A model generated the notes under the pieces. It was not told where the DNA came from. It did no database searches and saw nothing but the letters and a program-made list of their open reading frames with translations. Shown here piece after piece: positions 1 through 11,061 of a stretch of DNA of 64,000 bases. The first letter of the stretch is position 1; the number at the start of each line of letters is the position of its first letter. The stretch comes from Ostreococcus mediterraneus (Eukaryota; Chlorophyta; Mamiellophyceae; Mamiellales; Bathycoccaceae), in contig WMKK01000003.1 of NCBI GenBank assembly GCA_012295225.1, positions 422,353-486,352 of the forward strand, written 5' to 3'. The translations under genes were made by a program, and so were the position numbers.

Positions 1-1
1 T

Positions 2-3000
2 TGCTCGCTCGAGCTTACTCTTCAGCGCGGCAACATCACCGTTCAAGGAGCCTATCGTTTTCTTGTCGTTTTCAGCACGTTTGGCCGCATCAGCTAGCGA
101 TCGATTCGCTTCATCCAAACGCTTTTGCAGCTCAACGATTTCGTTTTCAAGACCTTCCGAGTAACTTGATTTCGTTTGATGCGCAGAAGACTCATATTCA
201 TGCACCATCGATTCGAGCGCTTGGATGCGTCTACCGCGAGCCTCGCGCTCCTGACGTTCAGCTTTTCCCGCCTTTGAAAAATCGGAAGCCAGGGCAAGGA
301 ATCGACGATGCCGGGCTCTAAAACGCAAGAGCGCAACAACCGTTGTCCACCGAAGCACTGCTTTTTCCGAGGTGCTCATCTTTTCAAGATTGCTAAAATC
401 GTCTCTTAAACGCACAGCCGTTTCCGTTGACTCATCAAGCTTGGCCTGTACGTCGGCAAGTTGAGATGTCAGGGACTTTAACGTGCGCTGCGTTACTTCG
501 GTGTATACACGCAACTCATCTTTTTGCGCCTTGCTGAAGTCCTTGGAAACTGCAATCAAACGTTTGTGACGTTCCACATCTCGCAATTTTCGCACTAAGA
601 ATGACCAGCGAAGCTCCGCGCGCTCCGTAACCATGGCCTTGTGCTCGCGATCTGCGGCGGACAAACGTGCCTTGAGCTGTGCGATCTCATCTTCTAATTT
701 GCTAGAGTAGCTTGTCTTAGTCTTGTGCAGTGATGCCTGATAAGTAAGTGCAGTATCCTCGAGCGCGTTGATTCGCTTTTCGCGTAACTTAAGAGCATCA
801 GCGTGGCTCGCCTTGAGTTTAGCAATGATTTCTAAAAGTTCGTCATTTCGCTGCGTAAGTTCCAAGTTATGTCGTTCCGCCTTACATTGCTCGGCGGCCG
901 TACGTCGCATTACGGACTCTGTACCCCTTTCAGCGATCATGAGAGAGTTGCGTAACGCATCGTTTGCTTGCTTCATTTCTGCAATACGCGAAGTTGCGTG
1001 TGCGGCGTTCACTTCAGTCTGATGCTTGAGCACGTTCATCTCTTCAGTCAAAGAATCAAGTTCGCGCTTCGTATCATCGCGCAATGCATTCCCTCGATCG
1101 AGATCTGCCGAGAGCAACTCAACCTTGGCTTGCCATTCTTTAACTTCGTTGCGCTGAACGCCTTGCAGTTGCTTCAATTGACTCGCGTGCTCTGCCAGAG
1201 CCACATCGAGAGCGATTTCGAGCTCAGCGACACGAGCTTCGAGCTTAATCTTATCACTCGTGGCGTCAACCGCTTCGAAAGGTTCAGTAACTTGTTTGCC
1301 TCGGGTTTTTGCTTCTTCGTCTTCGAGAAGCTTGCATCGTTGCGTCAGCTCACGAATAGTCCTTGTGGAGGACGTCTTATAGTGCTCAGCCGCCTTGTTC
1401 GCAGCTTGATACTCTGCGACTGATCTCTGTAACTTCTTCACCTTGATCTCTAGTCGCTCTATATCTGAAGTTTGTGCGCTCATTACTCCATATGCCTCTC
1501 TCAGTTTCGCATCATCTGAATTTTGCGCTTGAAGAAGCTCCTTCTCCTTGGTACGGAGCAAGCGGCGGTACTGTGCGACTTCTTCGTCCTTCTTTTGCTG
1601 CAAATGTCTGAGCTGCGCCTCCAATTTGGAAACTGTATCTACTGACGGTTCAGCGCTGGTTTTATCGTCATTTACAGTCGCAGCTGCAAGTTGCTCCTCA
1701 AGTGAACGAAGAGTATCTTGGTCCCTTTTACGCAAGGTGTACACATCTTGCAGCTCATCCGCAGTACTGGCGAGCTTTGTTGCAAGCGCGTCGTACGCAT
1801 TTTTCAAACTGTGCGCTCGGATAGTGTTGCGCCACTTCGCCACCGCAAGAGCTGCCTGTCTGTCAGTGAGATCGTGTGACTTCGCTTCCATATCGCGTTC
1901 CATGGAATCAATCCGCTCCTCTAACGCTTCTATCGCTTGCTCGCGCTCACGCACGTCACGCGCTAAAGCATCACATTTATCGCGTAGCGCGCGGAGGTTG
2001 CCCTCTTTTTCGTTCACAATTGACTCGATAGACTTCATTTTCTCCTGTGCTTGCGCATCATGAGCATCGATTTTCGATTGCACATCAGCAATCTTTTGAG
2101 CGCTCGACTCGTTCACAGCAGCAAGAGAAGCTTCGAGTTCGGCGATCTGTTCCCTCAGGGTGTTCATCACAGTCTTTGAAGATACGATGTATGAGTTATG
2201 CTCGCTCACTGCTGACACATGCTCGTTCTTAAGTTGTACGCTTGCTTCTTCAAGATCTTTCAGACTTCTGCGAAGTTCAGCAATGATTTCAGAGTGTCTC
2301 ACGTTGTCTTGAACACGCTCATCCTCCTTCGCACGGACAATGATGCGTTCCTCGGCCAAGGTATCCCGAAGTTTGGCAATTATATCCGAGCTCTCCGTCA
2401 GATGTCGCTTAAGTGCGAAGTTCTGCATACGAGACATGAAGTGGGCAAAAGTAAGAGACGTTTTTCTTTCTATGAGAGTCTTCTCAACGTCAGTCTCGGC
2501 AGTCTCGGCAGTCTCGGCATCAAAATGCACGCCGTGTCGATCACTCATGCTAGCATCTCTAGTTTTCGCAAGCGCAATCTGTAAATCTTTCTCAACGAGG
2601 TTCTTTTGAGCACGAACTGCTTCTTCCCTTGCTTCAGCTTTCGTCAAAAGTCGCATCAGACGAGCGATTTCTCCTCGAAGATTTGCCTTGTCGGCGTCAT
2701 AAGTCTTGCGCTCACGCTTGCGAGAATCCTCAACCTCGCGGACGCGAGTTTGAGCCGATTGCAGCTCCCTCGTGTGCGCCTGAATTGTATCCTTTAGTTT
2801 TTGCTCAATTATCAAAGTGGACTGGCGCGATTTGTCGAGCTCTGCCTGCAAACGAGAAATTTCAGCTTTGAGTTGCGCGCTCGTTCTGCTCAGCTCTTTC
2901 CGTGCGTCGTCACGCTCAGTAGCAGTCACCTTCAGTTTGGAAGTCAACGACTTCAACTCGTTTCTTAAACGAGCGATTTCGTCATCTTTCATCTCGAGTG

Positions 3001-4271
3001 CCTTCTTTGCTGCTTCGGCGCTTAAAGATGCCTGGTGCTGTGCATCCGCCAACTGAGCTGCGAGTGCAGAGTTTGACAGCAACGATTTCGTGCTTTCAGT
3101 CTTCTCCTGATGTGCGCCCTTCAGCTCATCCTCAAGTTTACCGATTCGATCGCGGCACCATTTGTTCTCTTTAGACAACTCCTCAATCTGAGCCTTCAAC
3201 TTAGCGTTGGCGTCATCCAACTGATCATATTTGCGTTGGGCGTCCAATGCGTCTTGCTTTGCTACGCGCTTTGCGGCATCAATCGCAGCCTCAAGCGTGC
3301 GCTCGGCCTTCACGCGCTGAAGCTCCAATTTCTTTGAAAATTCCTGAGCTTGCTTAGCCAACTTGTCGTTCAAATCATCCAATTCTTTTTCAAGTGACAT
3401 CGTCTTCGCACGCTCACTTGCGAACGCCAACTTTTGTTTCGATAGAGATTCTTGTAAAGCAGCTAATGATTTTTCAATCTCAGCACGCTTCGCGTTACAG
3501 TCAGTGCAATCGCGCTTTTCATCAGCGAGTGCTTTTTCCGCAGTGAGAGCGCGGCGGCGCCATTCTGCAGCAATGTCATTCGGGTCGCCGGTTGGAATGT
3601 CGAAGCGAAATTGTTCGAGCAGCGCCATGGGCTCGATGCGGAAGCTCAAGCCCATGGGATTGTCGATGCGTTTGATCAAAGGACTTCCACCGTTCGTGAC
3701 CGATTCTTCCACTACATCCGCCACCTGACTCGGACTCAACGACGCAAATAATCGACTAAATGCATCGCCCTCGTCATCCTTGCCGACTGTTTTTTCCTTT
3801 TCCTTGGGCGGTGGAGGTGGTGGTGGTGGAGGAGGAGGAGGAGGAGGAGAAGGTGCTGGCTTTGGCTTTGGCGCTTTAGACCGCGGTTGCTCCTTTCGAC
3901 GATCCACGATAGATGCTTCTCCTTTCCGCCCTTCAACCCCGAGCAAAAACCCTTGCACAAACTTCACCGGCGACGCGTTTGATTTCCCCGCGCCCGCCTC
4001 ACCGCCTTCGATCGACGGCATGTCGCACCCCTCGCCACCGAATCGACACTCTAATACCACACAAAGACACAAGCACACCGTCAGTCATTTACTCTCCATA
4101 TTCATAAACCTACGCGCAACCACACGCGACACACGACGCATTCGACGCCTCAATCCACGTACTCGCCAACCACTCAAACTTGTCCTTGCGCATCGAAGAC
4201 AACGTATCCTCCGCGCTCCCGCGCACGGATGTCCACTCATCTCGACCCATCGGTCGCGTCGGCGTCGACAT
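2..4271 (-). CDS. Large proline-rich/coiled-coil protein, 5' part (runs off left edge)
   Basis: Seen: an open frame on the minus strand from the window edge to 4050, preceded by a short exon at 4163-4271. The 112-bp intron (4051-4162) has donor GTACGT, branch heptamer GACTGAC at 4080-4086 and acceptor TTAG, and joining keeps frame (36 codons plus one base). The first 1386 residues are visible. Residues 1-100 are globular or basic, about 104-118 is a polyproline run, and from about residue 195 to the edge almost everything is Ala/Glu/Lys/Leu/Arg-rich heptad-type coiled coil. A CxxC (Cys218, Cys221) sits at the start of the coil. Family: not recognised. Long coiled-coil scaffolds of this kind (golgin-, myosin-tail- or SMC-like) cannot be told apart by eye. 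An in-frame ATG at 4021 is a fallback start if the exon-1 model is wrong. The 3' end lies outside the window. Confidence 0.8.
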
Positions 4272-5089
4272 GGCGCGTTCGATCGCACCGATCTACGGTT
4301 TCACGCCCGAATGATCTCGCGCGCGAGCCGAACCCGGGCGTAACACCAACGCGCGGCGCACAATTACACCGAACACCGATGCGCGATTCGTTCGTTGCGC
4401 GCACGCGTCGTCGTCGTCGTCGTCGCCGTTGCTGTTCGCGCGGGTGAGGAGACGTGCGCAAAAGGTATGCGATTCGATGCGACGCGCGGGTGGGTGAAAC
4501 CTCGTCGCGCGCGGCGTGCGCACAGTGGCGTCCGTCGACGACGCGCGAACGCGAATTGTTCAAATGTTTCGAGGCAACGGAACACTCGGACAACATATTG
4601 GCATACAGTATACAACATTCCCGCATCATATTGGACCTCGAGATACGCAGATGTAGGTGCGAATGTGTGGAATTCATGATAAATCCTATTATCGGACACT
4701 CGAAACGTACTATCACACGTAAACGGCTGGTATGAGAGTTTTATCTCGGAAAGATGCGCGATGGGTCGACCCAACGCGCGCGCGCCACGCGTCGTCGGCG
4801 ACGACACTGTGCGCGACGACGCCGACGCCGACGGTGACGCGCCGAGCGCGCGCGCAGCGTCACGCACGTTTCACGCGCCGTCTTCACGCGCGCGCCTGGG
4901 GTGGTTGGTCCATCGCCACGCGACGCGACGCGCGCGGAAAGGCGCAGAGAGTCGTTTAGCGCGGTCCACGTGGCACGCGTTCGGCGCGTGTTCGCGCGAC
5001 TCGAGCGCGCGGGTGAGGCGTCGACGGGCGGTGCGCGCGCGGGCGCGTCCAGGGCGAGCGGTTGCACGCGCTCGGTGCGTTGAGGGGCA
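4272..5089. other. Long divergent spacer, no gene seen
   Basis: This is an 818-bp gap between the divergent coiled-coil gene (minus) and the ACT kinase (plus), long for this window. Frames in it are short and made of Arg/Ala/Thr-rich translation of GC-rich sequence. About 4550-4740 is distinctly more AT-rich than its flanks. No tRNA, repeat family or ACTGAC-type acceptor was seen. It presumably holds both promoters and 5' UTRs. Confidence 0.5.
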
Positions 5090-6754
5090 ATGACGTCCCG
5101 CCAGCGCGTGTCAAAGGAGACCGTGGCGCGTCAGGCGTTGCAAGAATTTGAGCCGCAGATCCAAGAATACGTCGCTCGAGGCGGCGATGCGGGCGTGCGC
5201 GGCGTGATTGAGCGTCATTTGATGCGATTGCCGAGACAATATGGGATGGATGTGAGTTATTTAGATGATATCCTAGTGCACGCGGAGATTCTGTCGAGGG
5301 CGGAGAGGGACGCGAAGGATGGGACGACGCGTTCGGGGGTTTGGTGTCACGCGCGCGAGGTCGACGTGAGTAGGGGTGGAGCAGACGGTGTGGATGCGAT
5401 GGATGACGATGGTGAAGCCATGGATCCGAATGGGATGATGATTACGCGTTCGGGAGATAGGAATGCGTTGCGAGGTCCGACGTTTGGGTCGAGTGTGACG
5501 CTGAGCACGCTGGGCGATGGGAGCGGCGGCGGGGCGTCGTCGTCGACGGCGAAGGGCACGTACGAGGTTTCGGTGAGTGCCGGGAATAAACCACGTTTGC
5601 TTTCTCGCGTATCTGCGGCACTGTTTGAGGTTGGATTGAACATAGCTGAGGCGCACGTCTTTTGCACCGACGATGGATTCGCGCTCGATATCTTCATCGT
5701 TACGGGGTGGAAGCCAAACGACGCGGCGACGCTCACGAAGAGTATTCAAGCGTCACTCGATGCAACTGATTTCGACGATGCGCCAAAATCTAGCGGTGAG
5801 AACGCTACAGCGACTTCAGAAGGTCGCATGTCGAATCACGCGGGTGGCTCCAACGTAGATGTCATCGCAATAGATGGCGGCGAGTGGGAGCTCACGGAGA
5901 AGCAGTTGGTGTTCAACGAAAAAATTGCGAGCGGTGCGTTCGGATTGTTGTATCGAGGAAGTTACTGTGGACAGGAAGTCGCCATCAAAGTGTTGAAGAG
6001 TAACGTTTCGGATGGTCCGGTGTCGGACACGTTGCGCGAGTTCGCTCAGGAATTGAACATTCTACGAAGAGTGCACCACAAGAACATTCTTCAACTCATA
6101 GGGGCCTTGACGAAGAGCAAGACGTTGTGTTTAGTTACCGAATTCATGCGCGGCGGGAATTTACTGCAATACGTGCAAGAACATGCACCGCTGAAAGTTG
6201 CCGACGTCGTGCGATACTCATTAGGTGTGGCGCTCGGTTTGGATTATCTACATAAGATTAACATCGTCCATCGGGACATCAAGACGGCGAACATGTTGTT
6301 GGACGACAACAACGTCGTGAAGATTGCCGACTTTGGTGTCGCCCGTGTCCAAGCGGGTGACGGAGTGACGATGACCGCTGAGACTGGAACGTATCGTTGG
6401 ATGGCTCCTGAAGTCATCGCCCACCAGTTTTACAATGAAAAATGTGATGTGTACTCGTACGGCATCATGGTTTGGGAACTCGTGAGCGGCGGCGAAGTCC
6501 CGTACCCGGGATACACTCCGCTTCAAGCCGCCGTCGGCGTTGTACAACGCGGCTTACGTCCAACGATTTCCCCTGGCTGTAACTCAGTCATCGCGCAAGT
6601 CATGCAATACTGCTGGCTCGCCGACATGAATGCCCGCCCTGGATTTGAGCAAATAATAGCGCTCCTTAGAAATATCCAAGTTCCGCAAGAGGACCCGGGC
6701 AAGCATGGATTTTTCGATCGCTTACGATCCGTCAGTTTCAAGAGCAAAAAGTAA
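5090..6754 (+). CDS. ACT-domain Raf-like Ser/Thr/Tyr protein kinase (STY8/17/46 type)
   Basis: A 554-residue protein. An N-terminal helical region (1-75) is followed by a low-complexity acidic/Gly/Ser linker, an ACT domain at about 157-208 and a complete protein kinase domain from about 270 to 535. Visible kinase motifs: Gly-rich loop GAFG near 280, VAIK lysine near 300, HRDIK near 394, DFG near 414 and APE near 439. The ACT plus TKL-kinase order is that of plant STY8/STY17/STY46, which are known to phosphorylate chloroplast transit peptides in the cytosol. Ligand binding by the ACT domain is inferred. All catalytic residues are present, so it should be active. The start is the first ATG in frame and no splice signature was seen upstream. 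The family call is firm, but which STY paralogue it matches cannot be settled by reading. Confidence 0.92.
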   Translation: MTSRQRVSKETVARQALQEFEPQIQEYVARGGDAGVRGVIERHLMRLPRQYGMDVSYLDDILVHAEILSRAERDAKDGTTRSGVWCHAREVDVSRGGADGVDAMDDDGEAMDPNGMMITRSGDRNALRGPTFGSSVTLSTLGDGSGGGASSSTAKGTYEVSVSAGNKPRLLSRVSAALFEVGLNIAEAHVFCTDDGFALDIFIVTGWKPNDAATLTKSIQASLDATDFDDAPKSSGENATATSEGRMSNHAGGSNVDVIAIDGGEWELTEKQLVFNEKIASGAFGLLYRGSYCGQEVAIKVLKSNVSDGPVSDTLREFAQELNILRRVHHKNILQLIGALTKSKTLCLVTEFMRGGNLLQYVQEHAPLKVADVVRYSLGVALGLDYLHKINIVHRDIKTANMLLDDNNVVKIADFGVARVQAGDGVTMTAETGTYRWMAPEVIAHQFYNEKCDVYSYGIMVWELVSGGEVPYPGYTPLQAAVGVVQRGLRPTISPGCNSVIAQVMQYCWLADMNARPGFEQIIALLRNIQVPQEDPGKHGFFDRLRSVSFKSKK

Positions 6755-6886
6755 CCAGGAATTCAAATAGCTCCACGTGCGCAGCGCGCGCACACAGCAG
6801 CGTACTTTTAATTTAAAACCACACGCGTTAGTACTCGCGCGCCTCACTCGCCGCCGCGCGCGCGTCTCGTCCCACGTCCGCGGGCC

Positions 6887-7085
6887 ATGGCCCAACCCAC
6901 GCCCCCGCGGCCGCCCGAAAGCACCCTCCTCTTCCGAATCATGAACCCAGAGCTCTTCTACACCGTCCCCAAACCCGTGCTCGCCCTCGGCGCCGCCATC
7001 GTCGCCGTCGCGTGCGCCAACACCGCGCGCTTAGTCACCGCCGACTCGCGCGGCGCCCGAGCCCGCGACCGCGACCGCGACCGCG

Positions 7086-7116
<31 letters not shown>

Positions 7117-7120
7117 GTAG
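6887..7120 (+). CDS. SMIM8-like small membrane protein
   Basis: A 77-residue protein. The core, about residues 12-50, has the motif LFR-x-MNPELF followed by KP and then one hydrophobic helix (about 31-48). This resembles the core of animal SMIM8 (C6orf162; DUF4500 family), where LFRAVNPELF and a KP pair precede a single membrane helix. The tail differs: instead of the conserved SMIM8 C-terminus it has a basic stretch, then (RD)n and a run of eight Asp, encoded by simple repeats. It lies 132 bp after the ACT kinase, same strand. The function of SMIM8 is poorly known. The family match is from memory of the motif, so it is moderate. Confidence 0.66.
7064..7116. repeat. (CGCGAC)n/(GAC)n simple repeat coding RDRD and poly-Asp
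   Basis: Hexamer units turn into pure GAC triplets at the very end of the SMIM8-like reading frame. It encodes alternating Arg-Asp and then poly-Asp up to the stop, and is probably length-variable. Confidence 0.85.
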
Positions 7121-7353
7121 CGATGCGCGGCGCGCGTTCCCGCGCCGCAGTCGCGCCACGGTCGCGCCCCGCGTCCGCGTCGGCGCGGCGCGTAGCCAGT
7201 AGCCCAGTAGCCCGAGTTGTAGGCGTCGCGCGTCCGCGCTCGAACGAGTCCCCCAATGTGGGTGAAAACGACCAATCATGACCAGGACGGTCCCACGATG
7301 TCCCACACCGGTGTTTAGTGTTACCGCACGACGGCATTCGCGCGCGCGACGAT

Positions 7354-7374
7354 CGACGAGCGACGAGCGACGAG
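7354..7374. repeat. Heptamer CGACGAG tandem repeat, three copies
   Basis: Three perfect copies of CGACGAG lie about 40 bp before the ATG at 7415, then grade into (CGACGA)-type triplets up to the start codon. This probably forms the 5' UTR of the next gene. Confidence 0.8.
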
Positions 7375-7414
7375 CGACGATCGCGCGACGACGACATCGA
7401 CGACGTCGACGACG

Positions 7415-10400
7415 ATGATGTCTACCGCGTCGGCGACGACGTCGGTGTTCGCGCCCGTGGCGTCCGCGAGGGATGACGACGCGTCGCTCGGGGCGATCGT
7501 GGGCGCGCGCGATGACGCCGCGCGTGGGAGCGTCGCGCGCGGGGGTGCGAATCGCGCGTCGAGACGTCGTGAGACGACGATGCGCGCGGTGTGGAGCATG
7601 GTGCAGGCGTATGCGCTGTTGATCGTGGTGGTGTTGGGGTATAACGCGATCGCGAGCGCGTTTCGGCCGAGCGCGTTGGATTTGAGTCCAGAAGGCATGA
7701 TGTTGGCGGGCGGCGTGGACCCGTCGGTCGTGGCGCGATCGAATGCGAGTACGTTTCGGGGGAAAACGCAGGCGAACATGATGCAGGCGCAGATGCAGGC
7801 GTCGATGTTGAAGCATACGACGCGTGTGGTGATTCGTGGGTCGTTTAACGGCGCAGTTCGAGTCGCCGCGGGGACGGCGCGAGGCGCGCTGACGGTCGCG
7901 GGAGGCGTGATTAATCTCAGCGTGGGTATTCTCGAGCGCGTGGGATTGGGCATTGTTGTCGAGGGCGTGACTGCGGTCGCGTCTACTGCGGGATCGTCGG
8001 TGCAGAACGTGGTTTGGTTGGTTGGCTTTACGAGTTCGCCGGCGATTGACTACGGATTACTCCCGCTGTATGAATTCATCATGGATGGACTCGAGCCGTT
8101 GTACATGACTTTTGTCACAGGAACGATGGAAAAGTTTGAAGACATGACGTTTTCTCTCGAGCAAAATCTCGCGGCGGTGATGCACGAACGCTTGTTGTCG
8201 AAAATCCGTTACCCGTTGCACGTGGTGCTGAATCCATTCAAGTGGCCGATGGGAGTGTACGAAACGTTCGTGCGACCGGCGTATGTCTTCGCCGCCTATC
8301 CTGAATACTATGACAACGTGCCCGACCCTGTCGCACCTATCGTTAAACGCACGTTTGGTGAACGTTGCAGAGCGAGCGCTTGGGGTGAGTGGACAGCGTG
8401 CAGCGTCGAATGCGGACAAGGCTTCAAAGCTCGCGCGAATCACTGCGGTAGACGCGAATACGCGCGCTGCTTTGGTACTGGTGTCGTCGGATGTGACGGC
8501 ACGTGCAATAGCGGCCGTTCCACCGATTGCAACGGTATTTGCGGTGGTAAAGCTGTAGTTGATAAGTGCGGAATGTGCGGCGGCATGAACATTGGACTGG
8601 GTTGCGATGGTAAATGTTTCAGCGGCAAGCGCGAAGATATGCTCGGCAACTGCTGTGATTCTTCATCCATCACATCGAGCGGTATGTGCTCGAATGATTC
8701 CGGCGCGCTCAGTCATCTCAAAGCTGCCGGCGCTGGCAAGGCTCGTGCGAGCAAGAATGCGCCGCCCAAAAAGAAGGTGTCGTTTGTTCGCCGAATCATC
8801 AACCTTTTGAAATTTGTGCTCGTGCTCGTCTTGCGTATCGTGAGTATTATCGTCCACACCGTTCTATTCGTGATCAAGACGGTGTTGCGCACTGTTTTGT
8901 TTGCATTTTCAACGGTGTTTTCGGGTGCGATGCTCAAGTTGATTGGCACCTTGACGCTCGGATTTGTCGCTTTAGGAGTCGTCGACAAAAAGGCGCAAGA
9001 CAGCGTCGCAGCGGCTGTGAAGCAGAACGTTCCGTTCGTCGGCAATGAAGACGTAGACGACGGGTCTGACAAAACGAATACAGACGTACCAGCTGATGTG
9101 GCCGATGAAGGGCAAACATTCAAAGAGCGTGTTGAGTCCGCCGTGAAGAAAATCATCGAGCTCTTGAAGCGCTCAGACGAGGTTCCCGGTACGGTGAAGC
9201 ATTATGTGATGTGGTTACTCCGACGCGCACACGTCCGAGCGCAAATGGTAGTGCCATTGATTTTGGCCTTCGTATCAAATGAACACGTTCCAACTGCTGA
9301 AGAAGTCATGAAGGCTCGCGAAGAGACAGTGGATGCCAAGTTGCGCGCCGAGGAGCTCGAGACTGAAATTGCCCGTCTGAAGACCCGCATACAGAGAACC
9401 ATGGCATCCGAAGAAGAAAAGAAGCAGGCATTGAACTTAGTCGATCAGGCACGCAAAGAAGCAGACGAAAAGGCAAAGCGCGCAATCGAGGAGGCTGAAA
9501 AAGCGCGCGCTGAGCTCGAGCGAACTAAGGCAGAAACCGAAAAGACGCGAGCGGCGGTATCCAACGATGCCGCCGCGCGACTCGCTGCAGAAAAGGCTCT
9601 TTTGGACGTGGAAAACGCACGAAAAGCAGCCGAGCAAGCTCGCTACAACGCCGAGCGCGATTTAGAGCGCGTTAAGACGGATTCGAGCCTCATTCGACAA
9701 GGTGCAGAGAAGGAAATTGAGCGCGTAACGACTGAGCACGAAAAAGCCAAGGCGCGCATCGAGCTCCTGGAAAAAGAAGCGATTCGCGCGCGCGAAGAGG
9801 CGGCACGTCAGGCCAGCGTCGCGAATGACGAAGCAGAGCGCGCGCATGAAAAGGTTCAAACCTTTGAACGCGCGAATCTTAACACCGTGAACGCGTTGAT
9901 CAAGAACAAGTCGGCGATGAAGGACATGAAGGAGTACGCCGAAAAATTGGTGACGTTTTTCATCAAGCACAACGAGGAGGCCTTCACCGCGGCCAAGGCG
10001 CTGGACGTGTCTGAGTACGCGACGCATATTGACAAGGGTGATGTTGTTACTGCCGTGGCGTCCAGCGTAGGCACTGGCGGAGAAATACCCAAGGATGTTT
10101 TAGAACAGTTTTCAAGCCTGCGCAAGTACAGAGCTCGGAGAAATTCCGTCCTCGCGTTGGTCAAGATTACGAGGAAGCATCCGTCGATCGATACCCGTCG
10201 TCGATGCTGGGAAGCCTTACAGAATCTCGCAAATGGTTCTTTAACCACCGTTCGCGTGCTTATGCGTTGCGAAGCGATGTCAAACGCTATGATTGACATT
10301 CTCGAGTGGTCGTGCGGCGCCGCCGACGAAGACGGCTGCCCGTACGAAGCGATGGAATTTCTCCACGCCATGGTGTCAAACAAGTATGTCACGCAAGACA

Positions 10401-10807
10401 AAACGTTGCGCGAGCAAATTGCCGACCCCGTGCACGCGAGATGCATCTTAGCCGTGCTCAAAACCGTGCCGCACAACCACAGCGTGCAAGGCATGGGCCT
10501 CGGCACCATTTGGCAACTCATCCGCATGTCCAAGTACGGTGCTGAAATGCAAGGCGCGCTCCTGGCTGATGGATTGATTCGTCACATCGTCGACACGTGC
10601 GAGCCAGCGCGCACGAACATCGAGCTCGCACGCGTCACGTGCGGCTGCGCTCTCGCCTTGGCGTTGAATAACACCTCTGTACAAGACGTCATGTTGCGCG
10701 TCGACATGCCCAAACTCTTGGTCGGCATTTTAAGCGCGCACGAGGCGATTGACTTCCGCGGCGAGTTCACCAAGCTCAGTGCGTGGTTGACGAAAAATGC
10801 GCGGTAA
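7415..10807 (+). CDS. Membrane protein with thrombospondin-1-like, coiled-coil and helical-repeat parts
   Basis: An 1130-residue protein. In order: a basic/Ser/Ala leader; a membrane helix at about 58-80; a Gly/Val-rich hydrophobic stretch at about 140-200; a Cys-rich block at about 308-425 opening with a thrombospondin type-1 signature (W-x-x-W-x-x-C-S-x-x-C-G-x-G) and followed by CGG/CDG-type cysteine repeats; a long hydrophobic hairpin at about 461-521; an Ala/Glu/Arg coiled coil at about 630-845; and an armadillo-like helical region at about 900-1130. The Cys-rich block should lie outside the cytosol and the coil plus ARM part inside, which is inference. I do not know a described family with this order. 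The gene at 48178-52251 has a similar membrane/coil/ARM-like plan. Adjacent ATGs at 7415 and 7418 are equivalent starts. Confidence 0.85.
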   Translation: MMSTASATTSVFAPVASARDDDASLGAIVGARDDAARGSVARGGANRASRRRETTMRAVWSMVQAYALLIVVVLGYNAIASAFRPSALDLSPEGMMLAGGVDPSVVARSNASTFRGKTQANMMQAQMQASMLKHTTRVVIRGSFNGAVRVAAGTARGALTVAGGVINLSVGILERVGLGIVVEGVTAVASTAGSSVQNVVWLVGFTSSPAIDYGLLPLYEFIMDGLEPLYMTFVTGTMEKFEDMTFSLEQNLAAVMHERLLSKIRYPLHVVLNPFKWPMGVYETFVRPAYVFAAYPEYYDNVPDPVAPIVKRTFGERCRASAWGEWTACSVECGQGFKARANHCGRREYARCFGTGVVGCDGTCNSGRSTDCNGICGGKAVVDKCGMCGGMNIGLGCDGKCFSGKREDMLGNCCDSSSITSSGMCSNDSGALSHLKAAGAGKARASKNAPPKKKVSFVRRIINLLKFVLVLVLRIVSIIVHTVLFVIKTVLRTVLFAFSTVFSGAMLKLIGTLTLGFVALGVVDKKAQDSVAAAVKQNVPFVGNEDVDDGSDKTNTDVPADVADEGQTFKERVESAVKKIIELLKRSDEVPGTVKHYVMWLLRRAHVRAQMVVPLILAFVSNEHVPTAEEVMKAREETVDAKLRAEELETEIARLKTRIQRTMASEEEKKQALNLVDQARKEADEKAKRAIEEAEKARAELERTKAETEKTRAAVSNDAAARLAAEKALLDVENARKAAEQARYNAERDLERVKTDSSLIRQGAEKEIERVTTEHEKAKARIELLEKEAIRAREEAARQASVANDEAERAHEKVQTFERANLNTVNALIKNKSAMKDMKEYAEKLVTFFIKHNEEAFTAAKALDVSEYATHIDKGDVVTAVASSVGTGGEIPKDVLEQFSSLRKYRARRNSVLALVKITRKHPSIDTRRRCWEALQNLANGSLTTVRVLMRCEAMSNAMIDILEWSCGAADEDGCPYEAMEFLHAMVSNKYVTQDKTLREQIADPVHARCILAVLKTVPHNHSVQGMGLGTIWQLIRMSKYGAEMQGALLADGLIRHIVDTCEPARTNIELARVTCGCALALALNNTSVQDVMLRVDMPKLLVGILSAHEAIDFRGEFTKLSAWLTKNAR

Positions 10808-10988
10808 GCTAATATATAACCATCACACAACAGACTGTACTTTAATATAATCAATGGCGATATCATATCAGTAAAACCACGCGTCGCGCCTCGAGTTGGT
10901 GTCAGTGCGCGCCTCGCCTCCTAATCGCGCTGCGCCGCGCGCACACACGCCACACGCGCCGCGACGCTCGCGCGTAACACACGCGCGC

Positions 10989-10998
10989 ATATATATAA
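10989..10998 (+). promoter_or_regulatory. TATA-like element before the second Raf-like kinase
   Basis: The sequence ATATATATAA lies 64-73 bp before the ATG at 11062, in an otherwise GC-rich spacer. It is placed as expected for a TATA box with a short 5' UTR. Confidence 0.45.
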
Positions 10999-11061
10999 CC
11001 CGTTCACTGTCGCCGCCGCCGACGACGACGACGACGCACGCGTGCGCGCGTATCAGTCAAC

